From: Sulfurovum sp.
GTDB lineage: Bacteria; Campylobacterota; Campylobacteria; Campylobacterales; Sulfurovaceae
DNA: 25,002 nt
Direction: 5' to 3'
Assembly: GCA_020719895.1 (NCBI GenBank)
Contig: DYPM01000010.1
Coordinates: 1 to 25,002, forward strand
Position 1 is the stretch's first letter; each line of letters opens with the position of its first letter. The notes under the pieces were generated by a model, which did not search any database, was not told the origin of the DNA, and saw nothing but the letters and a program-made list of their open reading frames with translations. Below, piece after piece: positions 6,626 through 14,695 of the stretch. The translations under genes were made by a program, and so were the position numbers.

Positions 6626-7047
6626 TGCTTGTTTTGATACCTTTTTTGTTGTTGGAGCTTTATCTCTCTTTGGCGGTTGGAGAGGAGATAGGATTTTTTT
6701 GGTCTGTAGTTTGGATTATCGTCTCCATCGTAGTTGGTATTCGCCTATTTAAAAACTCTCCTTATGCTATGGTGGGAAATATCCAAGCAGTCAAATCAGG
6801 AAAGTTGAGTTTGAGAGAGTTCGAGAATGCAAGCGTTGCTTATTTTACTGGTGCAATTTTATTGATTGTTCCAGGGGTGTTGAGTGATATTGTTGGAATT
6901 CTATTTTTTGCTTATACGCTTTATTTGCAATTTGTCGTTAAAATCACCCCCGAAAATCTACACTTTAACCAAACAACCAAAGGAGAAAAAGATGTCATTG
7001 ATGTCGAAATTATTGATGAGTACACTGATCGCGGGAACCACTCTTAG
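6619..7047 (+). CDS. fxsA: FxsA family inner-membrane protein
   Basis: 142-residue membrane protein of the FxsA family (E. coli FxsA is linked to exclusion of phage T7 by F factor; its cellular role is unknown). It has hydrophobic segments at about 3-18 and 24-41, the family-like FKNSPYAMVGNIQAVKSGK stretch, then two more segments (about 73-105) with the GAILLIVPGVLSDIVG signature. The C-terminal tail is polar and acidic. The start overlaps proS by 7 nt. The last 56 nt of the gene overlap the start of the next gene in a different frame, including that gene's ribosome-binding site region. Confidence 0.85.
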   Translation: MLMLVLIPFLLLELYLSLAVGEEIGFFWSVVWIIVSIVVGIRLFKNSPYAMVGNIQAVKSGKLSLREFENASVAYFTGAILLIVPGVLSDIVGILFFAYTLYLQFVVKITPENLHFNQTTKGEKDVIDVEIIDEYTDRGNHS

Positions 7048-7843
7048 TAGTGCTGCAACTGATACAACAATTCCAAACGAAAAAGAATTGATAAAATATA
7101 TCAAAAAAAATATCATCAGAAATCCTCAAGTGACTGTAAATGGAGTCAAAATTATCGAACAACAAACCAACGATGCTTTGGTGGGTTGGAAAATTTTGTT
7201 GCTCAATATCGATGTAAATGTAACATTCCAAAACAAAGTTTTAAAAGTGCCTGAAATGGTTTTTGTCAAAGATGGTTTAATTGCACCTGAACTTGTGGAT
7301 ATAAAAAACGGTAATAGTTTTAGAAACGATATCAAACCCTCTATCCCTGCGGAAATGTATGATGATGCACATTTGATTTTGGGAAACAAAGATGCAAAAC
7401 ATAAAATTATGATCTTCTCTGATCCACAATGCCCATTCTGCCAAGAGAGTGTACCTCCAGTTCTCGAAGTAGCCAAAGAGAATCCTGAAAAAATCGCACT
7501 TTACTATTATCATCTCCCACTTCTTAATATTCATCCTGTATCAGGTATTTTGACTCGTATTATGCATCTTGCTCAAAAAGAGGGCAAAGGAGAGCTTTAT
7601 ACAAAGTTCTATGCGATGAAGTTAGATGCTCGAGAGACCAATGAAACGAAGATTATTGATGCAGTAGAGAAAGAGACAGGATTTAAAGTAACCAAAAAGC
7701 AACTTCACACCAAAGAACTCGAAGATGCTATGAAGGTGGACGAAGATGCTGCAAGCAGAATGATGGTCACAGGAACACCTACTATCTATATCGATGGACG
7801 TTGGGACAAAATGCGTGATGGATATAAGAAGCTGATTGACTGA
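6992..7843 (+). CDS. Periplasmic thioredoxin-fold thiol:disulfide protein (DsbC/DsbG-like)
   Basis: Exported thiol-disulfide oxidoreductase or isomerase of 283 residues. I take the ATG at 6992 because AGGAG (6981-6985) lies 6 nt upstream and the protein then begins with a signal peptide (residues 1-22, LSSAAT). Residues ~23-115 form an N-terminal domain that could dimerise as in DsbC, and ~120-283 the thioredoxin fold with active site CPFC (147-150) in SDPQCPFCQ and the cis-proline loop GTPT (261-264). There are no other cysteines. Frames opening upstream at 6884 belong to fxsA. It sits between fxsA and hemC and overlaps each. Which Dsb subfamily it belongs to, oxidase or isomerase, is not decided by the motif. 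Confidence 0.82.
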   Translation: MSLMSKLLMSTLIAGTTLSSAATDTTIPNEKELIKYIKKNIIRNPQVTVNGVKIIEQQTNDALVGWKILLLNIDVNVTFQNKVLKVPEMVFVKDGLIAPELVDIKNGNSFRNDIKPSIPAEMYDDAHLILGNKDAKHKIMIFSDPQCPFCQESVPPVLEVAKENPEKIALYYYHLPLLNIHPVSGILTRIMHLAQKEGKGELYTKFYAMKLDARETNETKIIDAVEKETGFKVTKKQLHTKELEDAMKVDEDAASRMMVTGTPTIYIDGRWDKMRDGYKKLID

Positions 7844-8799
7844 TGTCTGAGACGATTGTGATTGCGACGCGTGCCAGTGCTCTTGCACTTTGGCAAGCCT
7901 ATTATATTCAAGCCAAAATCGAAACACATTTTCCTCAAATTCGTGTAAATCTCAATCCTATCACTTCCAACGGCGACAAAATTTTGGATAAACCTCTTGC
8001 GCTTATTGGAGGCAAAGGACATTTCACCAAAGAGCTTGAAGATGCGATGCTTTGTGGTGAAGCTCATTTGGCAGTACATTCTCTCAAAGATGTTCCTACT
8101 TATATTCCCGAGAGATTGGAACTTGCAGCGATCACTAAAAGAGAAGATCAAAGTGATGTGTTTCTTTCTCATACTTACAAAACGCTTGAGTCACTTCCCT
8201 ATGGAGCAGTGATAGGCACTACAAGCCTGCGACGACGAATGCAGTTGCTCAAGCAACGTCCAGATCTTAAAGTCAAAGATCTTCGAGGCAATGTCAATAC
8301 GCGTCTTCGTAAACTTGCGGAGGGAGAGTATGATGCGATTGTGTTGGCTTTTATTGGACTTCATCGTCTTGATTTGCTCAAAGAGATTCCCTTTGTACAG
8401 AAGCTTGATTTTATGATTCCTCCGATGGGACAAGCGGCACTTGGGATTGAGATCTTGAGTGACAATGAGAGACTACAAGAGATTGCACGATTTTTAAATG
8501 ATGAAGAGAGTTATCTTTGTAGTACTTTAGAGAGAGACTTTATCGCTAAAATCGGAGCAGGGTGTTCAGCTCCTGTAGCAGTCAATGCGACGATAAATAA
8601 AGAAACTGTTGAGATTTGTGCGATGCTTGGTTTTCCAAATGGAACCAATATCCTTGAAGCAAAACTTACAGCCAAAAGAGAATCTTCTCATACACTTGGC
8701 GTAGAACTTGCTCAAATAATGATAAGCAGAGGTGCTTTGGAGATACTCCAAAAAGCTGAAGCAATCGCCTTCAAAGATGAGATGCCAGAGCGTATTTAG
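7843..8799 (+). CDS. hemC: Porphobilinogen deaminase (hydroxymethylbilane synthase)
   Basis: Joins four porphobilinogens into hydroxymethylbilane in heme synthesis, with a dipyrromethane cofactor bound to a cysteine. The start IVIATRASALALWQA is the classic N-terminus. KGHFTKELEDAML and AVHSLKDVPT (substrate/cofactor loop with Asp83), the TTSLRRRMQL arginines and the cofactor cysteine 241 in GAGCSAPVA are all present. At 318 residues the length is normal. The ATG overlaps the preceding TGA by one base (TGATG). The gene ends the operon and its stop overlaps the convergent mqnX stop by 4 nt, so there is no space for a separate terminator. Confidence 0.96.
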   Translation: MSETIVIATRASALALWQAYYIQAKIETHFPQIRVNLNPITSNGDKILDKPLALIGGKGHFTKELEDAMLCGEAHLAVHSLKDVPTYIPERLELAAITKREDQSDVFLSHTYKTLESLPYGAVIGTTSLRRRMQLLKQRPDLKVKDLRGNVNTRLRKLAEGEYDAIVLAFIGLHRLDLLKEIPFVQKLDFMIPPMGQAALGIEILSDNERLQEIARFLNDEESYLCSTLERDFIAKIGAGCSAPVAVNATINKETVEICAMLGFPNGTNILEAKLTAKRESSHTLGVELAQIMISRGALEILQKAEAIAFKDEMPERI

Positions 8800-10034
8800 A
8801 ATGTTGGTGATGCGATAATTTTTTGACCACCAATATAAACTTCGCACACTTTTTTTGTATGTAGTATGGTTTGAAGCGGAATATCTGATAGGGAGATAGG
8901 AGCGTTTGGAAGTCGAATCATCACAAAATCTGCCTCTTTCCCCGCTTCAATTTTCCCGATATTAAGACCAAATACATCAGCAGCAGTCGAAGTGACTGAT
9001 TGAATTAGTGAAGTGGCGAGTGATTGGAGTGGTTGAGTGTCGTGTATCATCAGTGTTGCTCGCATTTCATCAAAAAGACTCAAAGAGTAGTTAGAGCTTA
9101 GTCCATCTGTAGCGATACAAAATGGAATCTCAAGCCTTTCAACTCTCTCTATCTCCAATCTACCACATCCCAAAAGTCTATTGGAGCGAGGACAGTGAGC
9201 GATAGAGTGACCGTGATGTGAGAGATATTGCAGTTCGTTTTGTGTTGCTTGTACGCAGTGAGTAAAGTGTGTCTGGTGGTTTTCAAAAGCACCTAAAAAC
9301 TCATTGATTGTAGTCACAGGAAAGGATGTTTTGAAGAATTTTTCAAAAAAAGGTTTGAAGTCACCACTTCCACTCTCTAACCACTCTCGTTCTGCTTGCG
9401 ACTCCAAAAAATGTGCAGAGAGTAAAAGTCGATGCTCTTTGGCTAATCCAATTGCTTTTTTTAACACAATTGGATGTACAGAGTAGGGAGAGTGAATCGC
9501 AATTGCAGGTGTAATCTTTTCGTGTGGTTTACGGTTTTGAGAGGATTTGAGACGCTCCAAAAAATCTCCATAAAGAGTATCAACATACGCAGGATTGGAG
9601 CCAATAAGCTCATTAAAAAATACCACACGTTGAGGTGACGTTGCACACACTTCAAGCTCTGCACCAAAACTAGAGATTGCTCCAAAAGTGGTGATTCCTG
9701 AAGATAGCATTTCGTTGATTTTGTTTTCCATCAATTGATTGTCGCACTGTCCAAGCAAATCGTTACGTTTTTCAATCACGCAATCAAGCCATTCCATAAA
9801 ATTTCCATATTGTAATGAAGTAGTGTTGGCAGAGAACTCAAGATGAACATGCGTATTGATAAATCCAGGATAAAGTATCGAAAACTCACCGCCATAATGA
9901 AGTGTCGCATCGGGAAATTGCTCCATGATAAGTTTGAGCGAATCGACTGCTATGATAGTCTCATCAAATGCAATAGCGTAGTTTTCTTTGAATCCTTGAG
10001 GAGTGTATATATAATCTGCGGTGATAAGTTTCAT
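8796..10034 (-). CDS. mqnX: Aminofutalosine deaminase (amidohydrolase, futalosine menaquinone pathway)
   Basis: Metal-dependent amidohydrolase of 412 residues that most likely deaminates 6-amino-6-deoxyfutalosine in the futalosine route to menaquinone, as described for related Campylobacterota enzymes. Metal ligands are visible: HVH (62-64) in PGFINTHVHLEFS, the lysine-free AHFLES strand with its His, FTHCVQ, and Asp in ATDGLSSNYSLSLFDE. The C-terminal GKIEAGKEADFVMI belongs to the beta-sandwich typical of the superfamily. Its ATG and ribosome-binding site (AGAGAGG, 5 nt before the start) lie at the end of repeat copy B. Other deaminases of the same superfamily (S-adenosylhomocysteine, guanine) are possible; the taxon favours futalosine. 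Confidence 0.8.
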   Translation of the reverse strand: MKLITADYIYTPQGFKENYAIAFDETIIAVDSLKLIMEQFPDATLHYGGEFSILYPGFINTHVHLEFSANTTSLQYGNFMEWLDCVIEKRNDLLGQCDNQLMENKINEMLSSGITTFGAISSFGAELEVCATSPQRVVFFNELIGSNPAYVDTLYGDFLERLKSSQNRKPHEKITPAIAIHSPYSVHPIVLKKAIGLAKEHRLLLSAHFLESQAEREWLESGSGDFKPFFEKFFKTSFPVTTINEFLGAFENHQTHFTHCVQATQNELQYLSHHGHSIAHCPRSNRLLGCGRLEIERVERLEIPFCIATDGLSSNYSLSLFDEMRATLMIHDTQPLQSLATSLIQSVTSTAADVFGLNIGKIEAGKEADFVMIRLPNAPISLSDIPLQTILHTKKVCEVYIGGQKIIASPTF

Positions 10035-10153
10035 TGAGACCTCTCTGATTAAGTATAAATTTTACAAGAGCGACCAGTCGCGAGAGCCGTCTGCTGAAGA
10101 CCTAATTTTGAGCTTTGCTCAAAATTTGAGAATTAATTAAGATGGTTTCATTG
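10032..10153 (-). repeat. Dispersed modular hairpin repeat, copy B (upstream of mqnX)
   Basis: The most complete copy, reading on the minus strand: CAATGAAACCATC, TTAATTAATTCTC, hairpin AATTTTGAGC/aaa/GCTCAAAATT (+ strand 10104-10126), AGGTCTTCAGCAGACGGCTC, hairpin GCGAC/tg/GTCGC (10070-10081), CTCTTGTAAAATTTATA, then AGAGAGGTCTCA and the ATG of mqnX. The first hairpin has G:C where copy A has A:T in both arms, so pairing is kept. Its far end lies next to the possible promoter of aroQ, so it occupies the whole divergent gap on the mqnX side. Confidence 0.8.
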
Positions 10154-10166
10154 ATTTCTCTTCGGC

Positions 10167-10193
10167 TTGATAGCAAGTTTATTTTGCTACAAT
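10167..10193 (+). promoter_or_regulatory. Possible sigma-70 promoter of aroQ
   Basis: TTGATA (10167-10172) and TACAAT (10188-10193) with a 15-nt spacer, a little short. They lie 35 nt before the aroQ ATG and outside the repeat. AAGAAGGTAAAAAAGAG supplies the ribosome-binding site. Confidence 0.4.
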
Positions 10194-10228
10194 GATAACC
10201 TAAAATAATCAAAGAAGGTAAAAAAGAG

Positions 10229-10711
10229 ATGAAAATTGTCGTTATTCAAGGTCCAAACCTTAATATGTTAGGTCACAGAGAGAGAAATATTTATGGTCCA
10301 ATGAAAATGGAAGATATCCATACTCAAATGAAATCGTTTGCGACACAAAATAACCTTGAAATAGAGTTTTTTCAAAGCAATCTTGAAGGCGAGATTGTAG
10401 ATCGTATTCAAGAGTGTATCGGTGAAGCAGATGGAATAATTATCAATCCAGCAGCATACACACACACTTCTATCGCAATTCGCGATGCTATTTCAGCAGT
10501 ACAACTCCCGACAATGGAAGTACATCTTTCCAATATCTACCAAAGAGAAGAGTTTAGACACAAATCAATGATTGCTCCTGTATGTTCAGGACAAATTACA
10601 GGAATGGGACCGTTTGGTTATCATCTCGCAATGGTTGCAATGCATCAGGTTTTTAATGAAATCAGAGCAATGAGAGAGCAACAAGTAGCACAAAAATCAC
10701 AACAAGCGTAA
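10229..10711 (+). CDS. aroQ: 3-Dehydroquinate dehydratase, type II
   Basis: Dehydrates 3-dehydroquinate to 3-dehydroshikimate in the shikimate pathway. Type II hallmarks are visible: GPNLNMLGHRE, the catalytic tyrosine in NIYGP, FQSNLEGEIVDRIQ, NPAAYTHTSIAIRDA, the catalytic histidine in EVHLSN, REEFRHKS, and GFGP-like GMGPFGYHLA. At 160 residues it is close to the H. pylori enzyme, with a short Gln-rich tail. Its start MKIVVIQGPN is standard and preceded by a good Shine-Dalgarno. It is a single gene between divergent mqnX and convergent desaturase. Shikimate also feeds chorismate to the neighbouring menaquinone pathway, though physical closeness proves nothing. Confidence 0.95.
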   Translation: MKIVVIQGPNLNMLGHRERNIYGPMKMEDIHTQMKSFATQNNLEIEFFQSNLEGEIVDRIQECIGEADGIIINPAAYTHTSIAIRDAISAVQLPTMEVHLSNIYQREEFRHKSMIAPVCSGQITGMGPFGYHLAMVAMHQVFNEIRAMREQQVAQKSQQA

Positions 10712-10788
10712 GCTACAGCTTTTCCCTTCCTCGTTGGGAATGCGGACTCACATATATACTCCCAAACTGTAGTATCATTTTTTTATTT
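10712..10788. terminator. Convergent gap with nested inverted repeats, possible terminator
   Basis: CTACAG (10713-10718) and CTGTAG (10767-10772) bracket a smaller TTCCC...GGGAA pair (10722-10740), and the outer right arm is followed by ATTTTTTTATTTTC. This could end aroQ transcription, but the stems are weak. The inner wording CCTCGTTGGGAATGCGGAC resembles short palindromic repeats I recall from other genomes. Confidence 0.35.
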
Positions 10789-11955
10789 TCAAATAGAGTC
10801 TATTTTCAAAAGTTTTGTTTTGCCCACCATTAAATCGGCTGTCATTAGAATGCGTTTGAATACGCTTTCTTGTCTGTATTCGAGGTTGTGCTTTTTGCAA
10901 ATCTCTTTGACGATCGGTTGCATTTTTTGATATTGACTTAGTGGGAGATTGGGGAAGAGATGGTGTTCTACTTGATAGTTTAGCCATCCATGTCCAAAAT
11001 CAATCAGATCAGAGCCTGTATTGTAGTTGACGCTTCCCATGATTTGTCTAAGATAAAATTCTCCTGTTGATTTGTGTGGCGTAGCAAATCGATAGATATC
11101 TTCTGCTGAATGGTTGGGTACGATGACTAAAAATGAGTGTAGATTGGCTATATATTCAGCCATAATGCTCACAACGAGAGCATTGATCACCCCTTCTATT
11201 CCAAAAAATGGATAAAACGCTAAAGGTATCATAATGAATTTGACAATGGCGTAAGGCAAAATATAGTGCCTCCAAAGTTCAAATCCGTTTGGATGCATAG
11301 GGTTTAGATGATACTTTTTTGTTTCAGGAAGTGATTTTTTACGTCTCTTTTTGTTTTCTAATATTTTCAATGTGTTGGGTGCATAGTAGGTAAGTTTCCA
11401 TGTGCCTGCGAACAGATAAACAACCAAATATCTAATCCACATAGGCATATTTGAGCTTGTCAGCCATCGCACATTGTTTTCGACATTATCAGGGTCTTCA
11501 TCTTCTCCCAAATGATAATGATGCATGATATTATGCTCATATTCCCATGCACTCGGCTTGATCCAGTCCAACCAATCAATATAGCGTCTATACCCCTTAG
11601 CGAAGCCAGCCTTTGTATACCGATATGGTATATTAGGAACTTTATCGTATGCACCATGCAAAATTGGGTGTGCTACATTTGCCCAACGTGAGACATTGCC
11701 AATACCCATCAAGATAGCAGCGATGATCATCAGAAGCCAAAAATTTATCCCGTGCCACGACTGTGTTGTCTCAAGATAACTTCCCAATAACAGCACTATA
11801 AATCCCAAAGCAGTAGAAGCTCTGCCCCATCTTTCAAGCTTGAGGAGATGGTGAAAATCATCTTGTGATGGCGTACCAATAGTCTCTTTGATTGTTTCTA
11901 TATCTTTTTGTAGTTCATTTTGATCTACATCTTTGTATCGTGCGTACGTACCCAT
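10789..11955 (-). CDS. Membrane fatty acid desaturase
   Basis: Di-iron, membrane-bound acyl desaturase of 388 residues. Three histidine clusters are present: HPILHG (96-101), HNIMHH (141-146) and QVEHHLFP (328-335). Hydrophobic segments lie at about 48-62, 73-88, 177-192 and 238-275, and the last two His boxes are in the positions usual for the superfamily. The QxEHH third box is the type seen in front-end and related acyl-lipid desaturases, but no cytochrome b5 domain is present, and regiospecificity cannot be read from the sequence. It likely adjusts membrane fluidity. The ATG at 11955 is preceded on its strand by AAAGAGAGAA. It is a single gene; MsbA and the phosphatase lie upstream on the same strand after a 206-nt gap. 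Confidence 0.85.
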   Translation of the reverse strand: MGTYARYKDVDQNELQKDIETIKETIGTPSQDDFHHLLKLERWGRASTALGFIVLLLGSYLETTQSWHGINFWLLMIIAAILMGIGNVSRWANVAHPILHGAYDKVPNIPYRYTKAGFAKGYRRYIDWLDWIKPSAWEYEHNIMHHYHLGEDEDPDNVENNVRWLTSSNMPMWIRYLVVYLFAGTWKLTYYAPNTLKILENKKRRKKSLPETKKYHLNPMHPNGFELWRHYILPYAIVKFIMIPLAFYPFFGIEGVINALVVSIMAEYIANLHSFLVIVPNHSAEDIYRFATPHKSTGEFYLRQIMGSVNYNTGSDLIDFGHGWLNYQVEHHLFPNLPLSQYQKMQPIVKEICKKHNLEYRQESVFKRILMTADLMVGKTKLLKIDSI

Positions 11956-12161
11956 CGTTCTCTCTTTGAAGTAAACTTTAGTGTTATTGTGATTTTATTC
12001 AATTTTAAGGAGAGTTTCTCTTTAAAATTTGTTGACATTATACTAAGAAGCTCTGAAGGCATGGAAAATCAGAAGAGACTTGTTTTTGGTTTGGCAGATG
12101 AAGATAGCCACTCTTTCTTTGTTTCATATTTCTCGACGTGGAACGCCATTGAGCGTGCCTC
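11956..12161. other. Gap between phosphatase and desaturase with two hairpins
   Basis: Two palindromes are visible. AATTTTAAGGAGA/gtt/TCTCTTTAAAATT (12001-12029) is a 13-pair stem with one G-T pair. GGAACGC/cattga/GCGTGCC (12140-12159), with one mismatch, lies next to the phosphatase stop and may help end its transcript. A forward open frame across this gap only continues into the antisense of the phosphatase and does not look like a gene. The promoter of the desaturase should be here, but no clear hexamers are seen. Confidence 0.4.
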
Positions 12162-12836
12162 TCACTCTCTCCTTAAAATCCTATCGTTGATAAAGTCAGC
12201 GATTGTGTTAGAGACAAAATCTCTTTCCATCTGCTCTTCGTTGGCGATCTCTTGACTCCAATGGTAAAACTCTGTATTTGGGTGTTGTTCTTGATAAGCT
12301 ACAAAGGTATCGAAGTAGAAATCCACTTTGCCTGCTTTGGATTGTTTGACATGACCAAAAGGGATAAAGCTAAGTTGATTTGTCTCTTTGATGGGAATCT
12401 GTTTGCGAAAGTATTGATAGAGTGTCGCATAGATGCCTGTGCGATCGGCTCCTGCTTTGCAGTGCATCCAAATCGGATATTCAATCGACTCAAAAACCTC
12501 TTTTGCTTTAGAGATACGCTCTTTTTGGGGAATGCCTCGCGACATAATGCCGACATTGACAAGCTTAAGTCCCAACGCTTCGCACTTCTCTTTTTCAAAC
12601 AAAAAGTAAGCTCCTGCGGGATTTTCACCTTTGAGATTGATGATGGTTTTGATGCCGTATTTTTTGCTGTAGCGTTCGAGTTGCTCCATTGTCGGTTGTG
12701 CTGATCTGTAGGCTTCATCTGAAATAGGATGGAAATTGAGCCTAAGATAGTTGATAAAATTATGCTCTACTATGAGTGCATAAAATCGAGCATAGAGTCT
12801 GCCCCAAAATGTATTGAGATTAAAATCACGCTTCAT
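12162..12836 (-). CDS. Tyrosine/dual-specificity protein phosphatase family
   Basis: Cys-based phosphatase of 224 residues. The CX5R P-loop HCKAGADRTG (125-134) has nucleophile Cys126 and Arg132. Upstream lie FHPISDEAYRSAQPT and the strand IKTIINLKGENPAG, typical of the DSP/PTP-like group found in bacteria, and downstream a basic-hydrophobic tail. There is no signal peptide; the first 35 residues are amphipathic and may touch the membrane. The gene starts inside the end of the ABC exporter gene (11-nt overlap), so the two are co-translated. That link suggests a role near the envelope, perhaps on lipid or polysaccharide phosphate, but substrates are unknown. Confidence 0.8.
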   Translation of the reverse strand: MKRDFNLNTFWGRLYARFYALIVEHNFINYLRLNFHPISDEAYRSAQPTMEQLERYSKKYGIKTIINLKGENPAGAYFLFEKEKCEALGLKLVNVGIMSRGIPQKERISKAKEVFESIEYPIWMHCKAGADRTGIYATLYQYFRKQIPIKETNQLSFIPFGHVKQSKAGKVDFYFDTFVAYQEQHPNTEFYHWSQEIANEEQMERDFVSNTIADFINDRILRRE

Positions 12837-14538
12837 TGTGTTCCTTTGCGTACAGTTTTTTGAAGTGATAACACTCTTCTATCAACTTCTCTTTGTTCCC
12901 CTCGCACATCAATTCTCCTTTGTGCATCACGAAGATTCTTTGAGCGATATCGATGGTTTTGAGTCTGTGAGCGATCATAATCGTAATCATCTCTTGCGAA
13001 ATCGCTTGGATAGTTGCGATAATCTCCGCTTCGCTGTGGTTGTCTAATGCACTTGTTGCTTCATCGAGTATTAGCACTTTGGGTTGTTTGTAGAGTGCGC
13101 GTGCGATTGCGATACGTTGTCGTTGTCCGCCACTTAGATTCGTACCGCCTTCGTTGAGCTGGGTGTAAATACCATCAGATAATGTGGTGACATATTCATA
13201 GAGATTGGCTTTTTGGAGTGCAAGAATCACTTTGGTTTCATCTACGTCGTGTCCATAGGCGACATTCATAGCAATCGTATCGTTGAAGATATAAACTCTT
13301 TGCGTGACAATAGCAATCTGCTCACGAAGTGAGTGGAGTGTGAAATCTTGGATATTTTCACCATTGACTTTGGCAATACCGTTTGTGGTATCAAAAAATC
13401 GCAAAATAAGATTGACAATAGAGCTTTTACCGCCACCGCTATTGCCTACAAAAGCGACGATTTCTCCTCGTTTGAGTGAGAAACTAACACTTTTTAGTGC
13501 TTGCGTTTCACCATAAAAAAGATCACACGCATCAAAATCTATACGTTCTATTGACTCTAAGGATTTTGTACCCTCTTTGACATTGGGTTTGATATCAAGT
13601 ATCTCATTAATACGCTCGTGTGCAGCAATCGCATCTTGAAAATTAGAATAAGTCACAGAGACTCTTCGCATTGGGTCAACTGCCAAAAACATCGCTGTCA
13701 AAAAAGAGAAAAACGATCCGATAGTCATTCTCCCCTCAATCACCTCTTGTCCACCAAAGATGATCACAACCGAAGCTGAAATAGAAGCGAACAACTCCAT
13801 AAACGGAATCACCAATTCGCCTACACGAACTGATTTGATCGTGATTTCAAAAAAACTTTGATTGTTTTTTGCAAACTTTTGTGTTTCGTAGTTTTGGGAA
13901 GAGTAGGCTTTGATAATCTCGATATTGGAGAAAATTTCATTAAGATTTGTAGTGAGTTTGCCATTTTTTTCTTGAGAGGTTAGAGAGATTTTTTTGAGTT
14001 TTTTGGAGATGATTTGTACAGGAAAATAGGCCGCAGGAATCACGATAAGTATCAAAAATGCCAATTTTGGACTCTGATATATCACCACTCCCATCAGTCC
14101 TATTGTGGACATTAGTTCACGAAAAAAAGTCGCAAGTTGCATCGATACTGCTCCTTGAATCCGTCCGATATCATTCGTGACACGGCTAAGCAACTCACCA
14201 CTGTGGTAGCGATAAAAAAATGTCATATCCAAATGGAGCAAGTGAGCGATCATTTTGTCTCTAACTTGTCGTACAATGTCCATTCCGACGTAGTTCATAT
14301 GATAGGCTTGTAGAAAACTCCCAGCACCCTTAAGTGCAAAAACTACGATAATCACAAGAGGTAAAGCGTAGAGCGTTTCGATATTTTTGGCTACAAAAAC
14401 CTCATCAAGAAGTGGTTTCATCAAATACGCCACCGCCGCTGTCGTCGTAGCCACCAATACCATACCTATAAATGAAAGAAAAAGTCTTGTTTTGTAGTGC
14501 TTAAGATAGGGCATATAATATTTGATAAAAGTGAACAA
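12826..14538 (-). CDS. msbA: MsbA-type ABC exporter (fused permease and ATPase)
   Basis: Half-transporter of 570 residues. Six transmembrane helices lie in residues ~15-300 and the nucleotide-binding domain in ~330-560: Walker A GNSGGGKSS (365-373), Q-loop VTQRVYIFND, signature LSGGQRQRIAIARAL (468-482), Walker B and D-loop VLILDEATSALD (488-499), H-loop IAHRL. MsbA proteins flip lipid A-core across the inner membrane; multidrug exporters of the same family cannot be excluded. The start is a TTG (14538) with AAGGAAA upstream; an ATG eight codons later is a weaker choice. It overlaps the phosphatase by 11 nt and diverges from ovoA. Confidence 0.82.
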   Translation of the reverse strand: MFTFIKYYMPYLKHYKTRLFLSFIGMVLVATTTAAVAYLMKPLLDEVFVAKNIETLYALPLVIIVVFALKGAGSFLQAYHMNYVGMDIVRQVRDKMIAHLLHLDMTFFYRYHSGELLSRVTNDIGRIQGAVSMQLATFFRELMSTIGLMGVVIYQSPKLAFLILIVIPAAYFPVQIISKKLKKISLTSQEKNGKLTTNLNEIFSNIEIIKAYSSQNYETQKFAKNNQSFFEITIKSVRVGELVIPFMELFASISASVVIIFGGQEVIEGRMTIGSFFSFLTAMFLAVDPMRRVSVTYSNFQDAIAAHERINEILDIKPNVKEGTKSLESIERIDFDACDLFYGETQALKSVSFSLKRGEIVAFVGNSGGGKSSIVNLILRFFDTTNGIAKVNGENIQDFTLHSLREQIAIVTQRVYIFNDTIAMNVAYGHDVDETKVILALQKANLYEYVTTLSDGIYTQLNEGGTNLSGGQRQRIAIARALYKQPKVLILDEATSALDNHSEAEIIATIQAISQEMITIMIAHRLKTIDIAQRIFVMHKGELMCEGNKEKLIEECYHFKKLYAKEHNEA

Positions 14539-14573
14539 AAAAGCGTTTCCTTATCTTGAAAAAATTGAGGCGG

Positions 14574-14602
14574 ATTATACCACACCTTTGATATCACTAC
14601 CA
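14574..14602 (-). promoter_or_regulatory. Probable sigma-70 promoter of the msbA operon
   Basis: On the minus strand, TATAAT (complement of 14574-14579) is preceded by TTGGTA at an 18-nt spacer. It stands 35 nt before the TTG start of msbA. The rest of the 157-nt divergent gap to ovoA holds only the ovoA ribosome-binding site (GAAGGAA) and a possible TACAAT (14630-14635). Confidence 0.5.
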
Positions 14603-14695
14603 AAATCACTCCAATACGCTTAGATGCACTACAATTTAAGTTGTATTTATGGTAAAAGTCATATTTTTAGAACTATTATATATTGAAGGAATATT

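Noticed and set aside
6884..6991. Longer start for the Dsb-like protein
   Set aside because: It overlaps the coding part of fxsA, and the signal peptide and AGGAG at the 6992 start are convincing.
7843..8799. A separate terminator between hemC and mqnX
   Set aside because: The stop codons overlap by 4 nt and no stem with a T-run lies at the junction.
10032..10153. Attenuator or terminator only, rather than a repeat
   Set aside because: The stems alone could be read that way, but there is no T-run and the whole sequence between stems is shared with two other loci.
11920..12255. Forward open frame between desaturase and phosphatase
   Set aside because: It is antisense to the ends of two well-supported genes, shows no known motif and has no Shine-Dalgarno.
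12252..12704. 150-residue forward open frame antisense to the phosphatase
   Set aside because: A shadow of the phosphatase reading frame; its Phe/Cys-rich composition is not protein-like.
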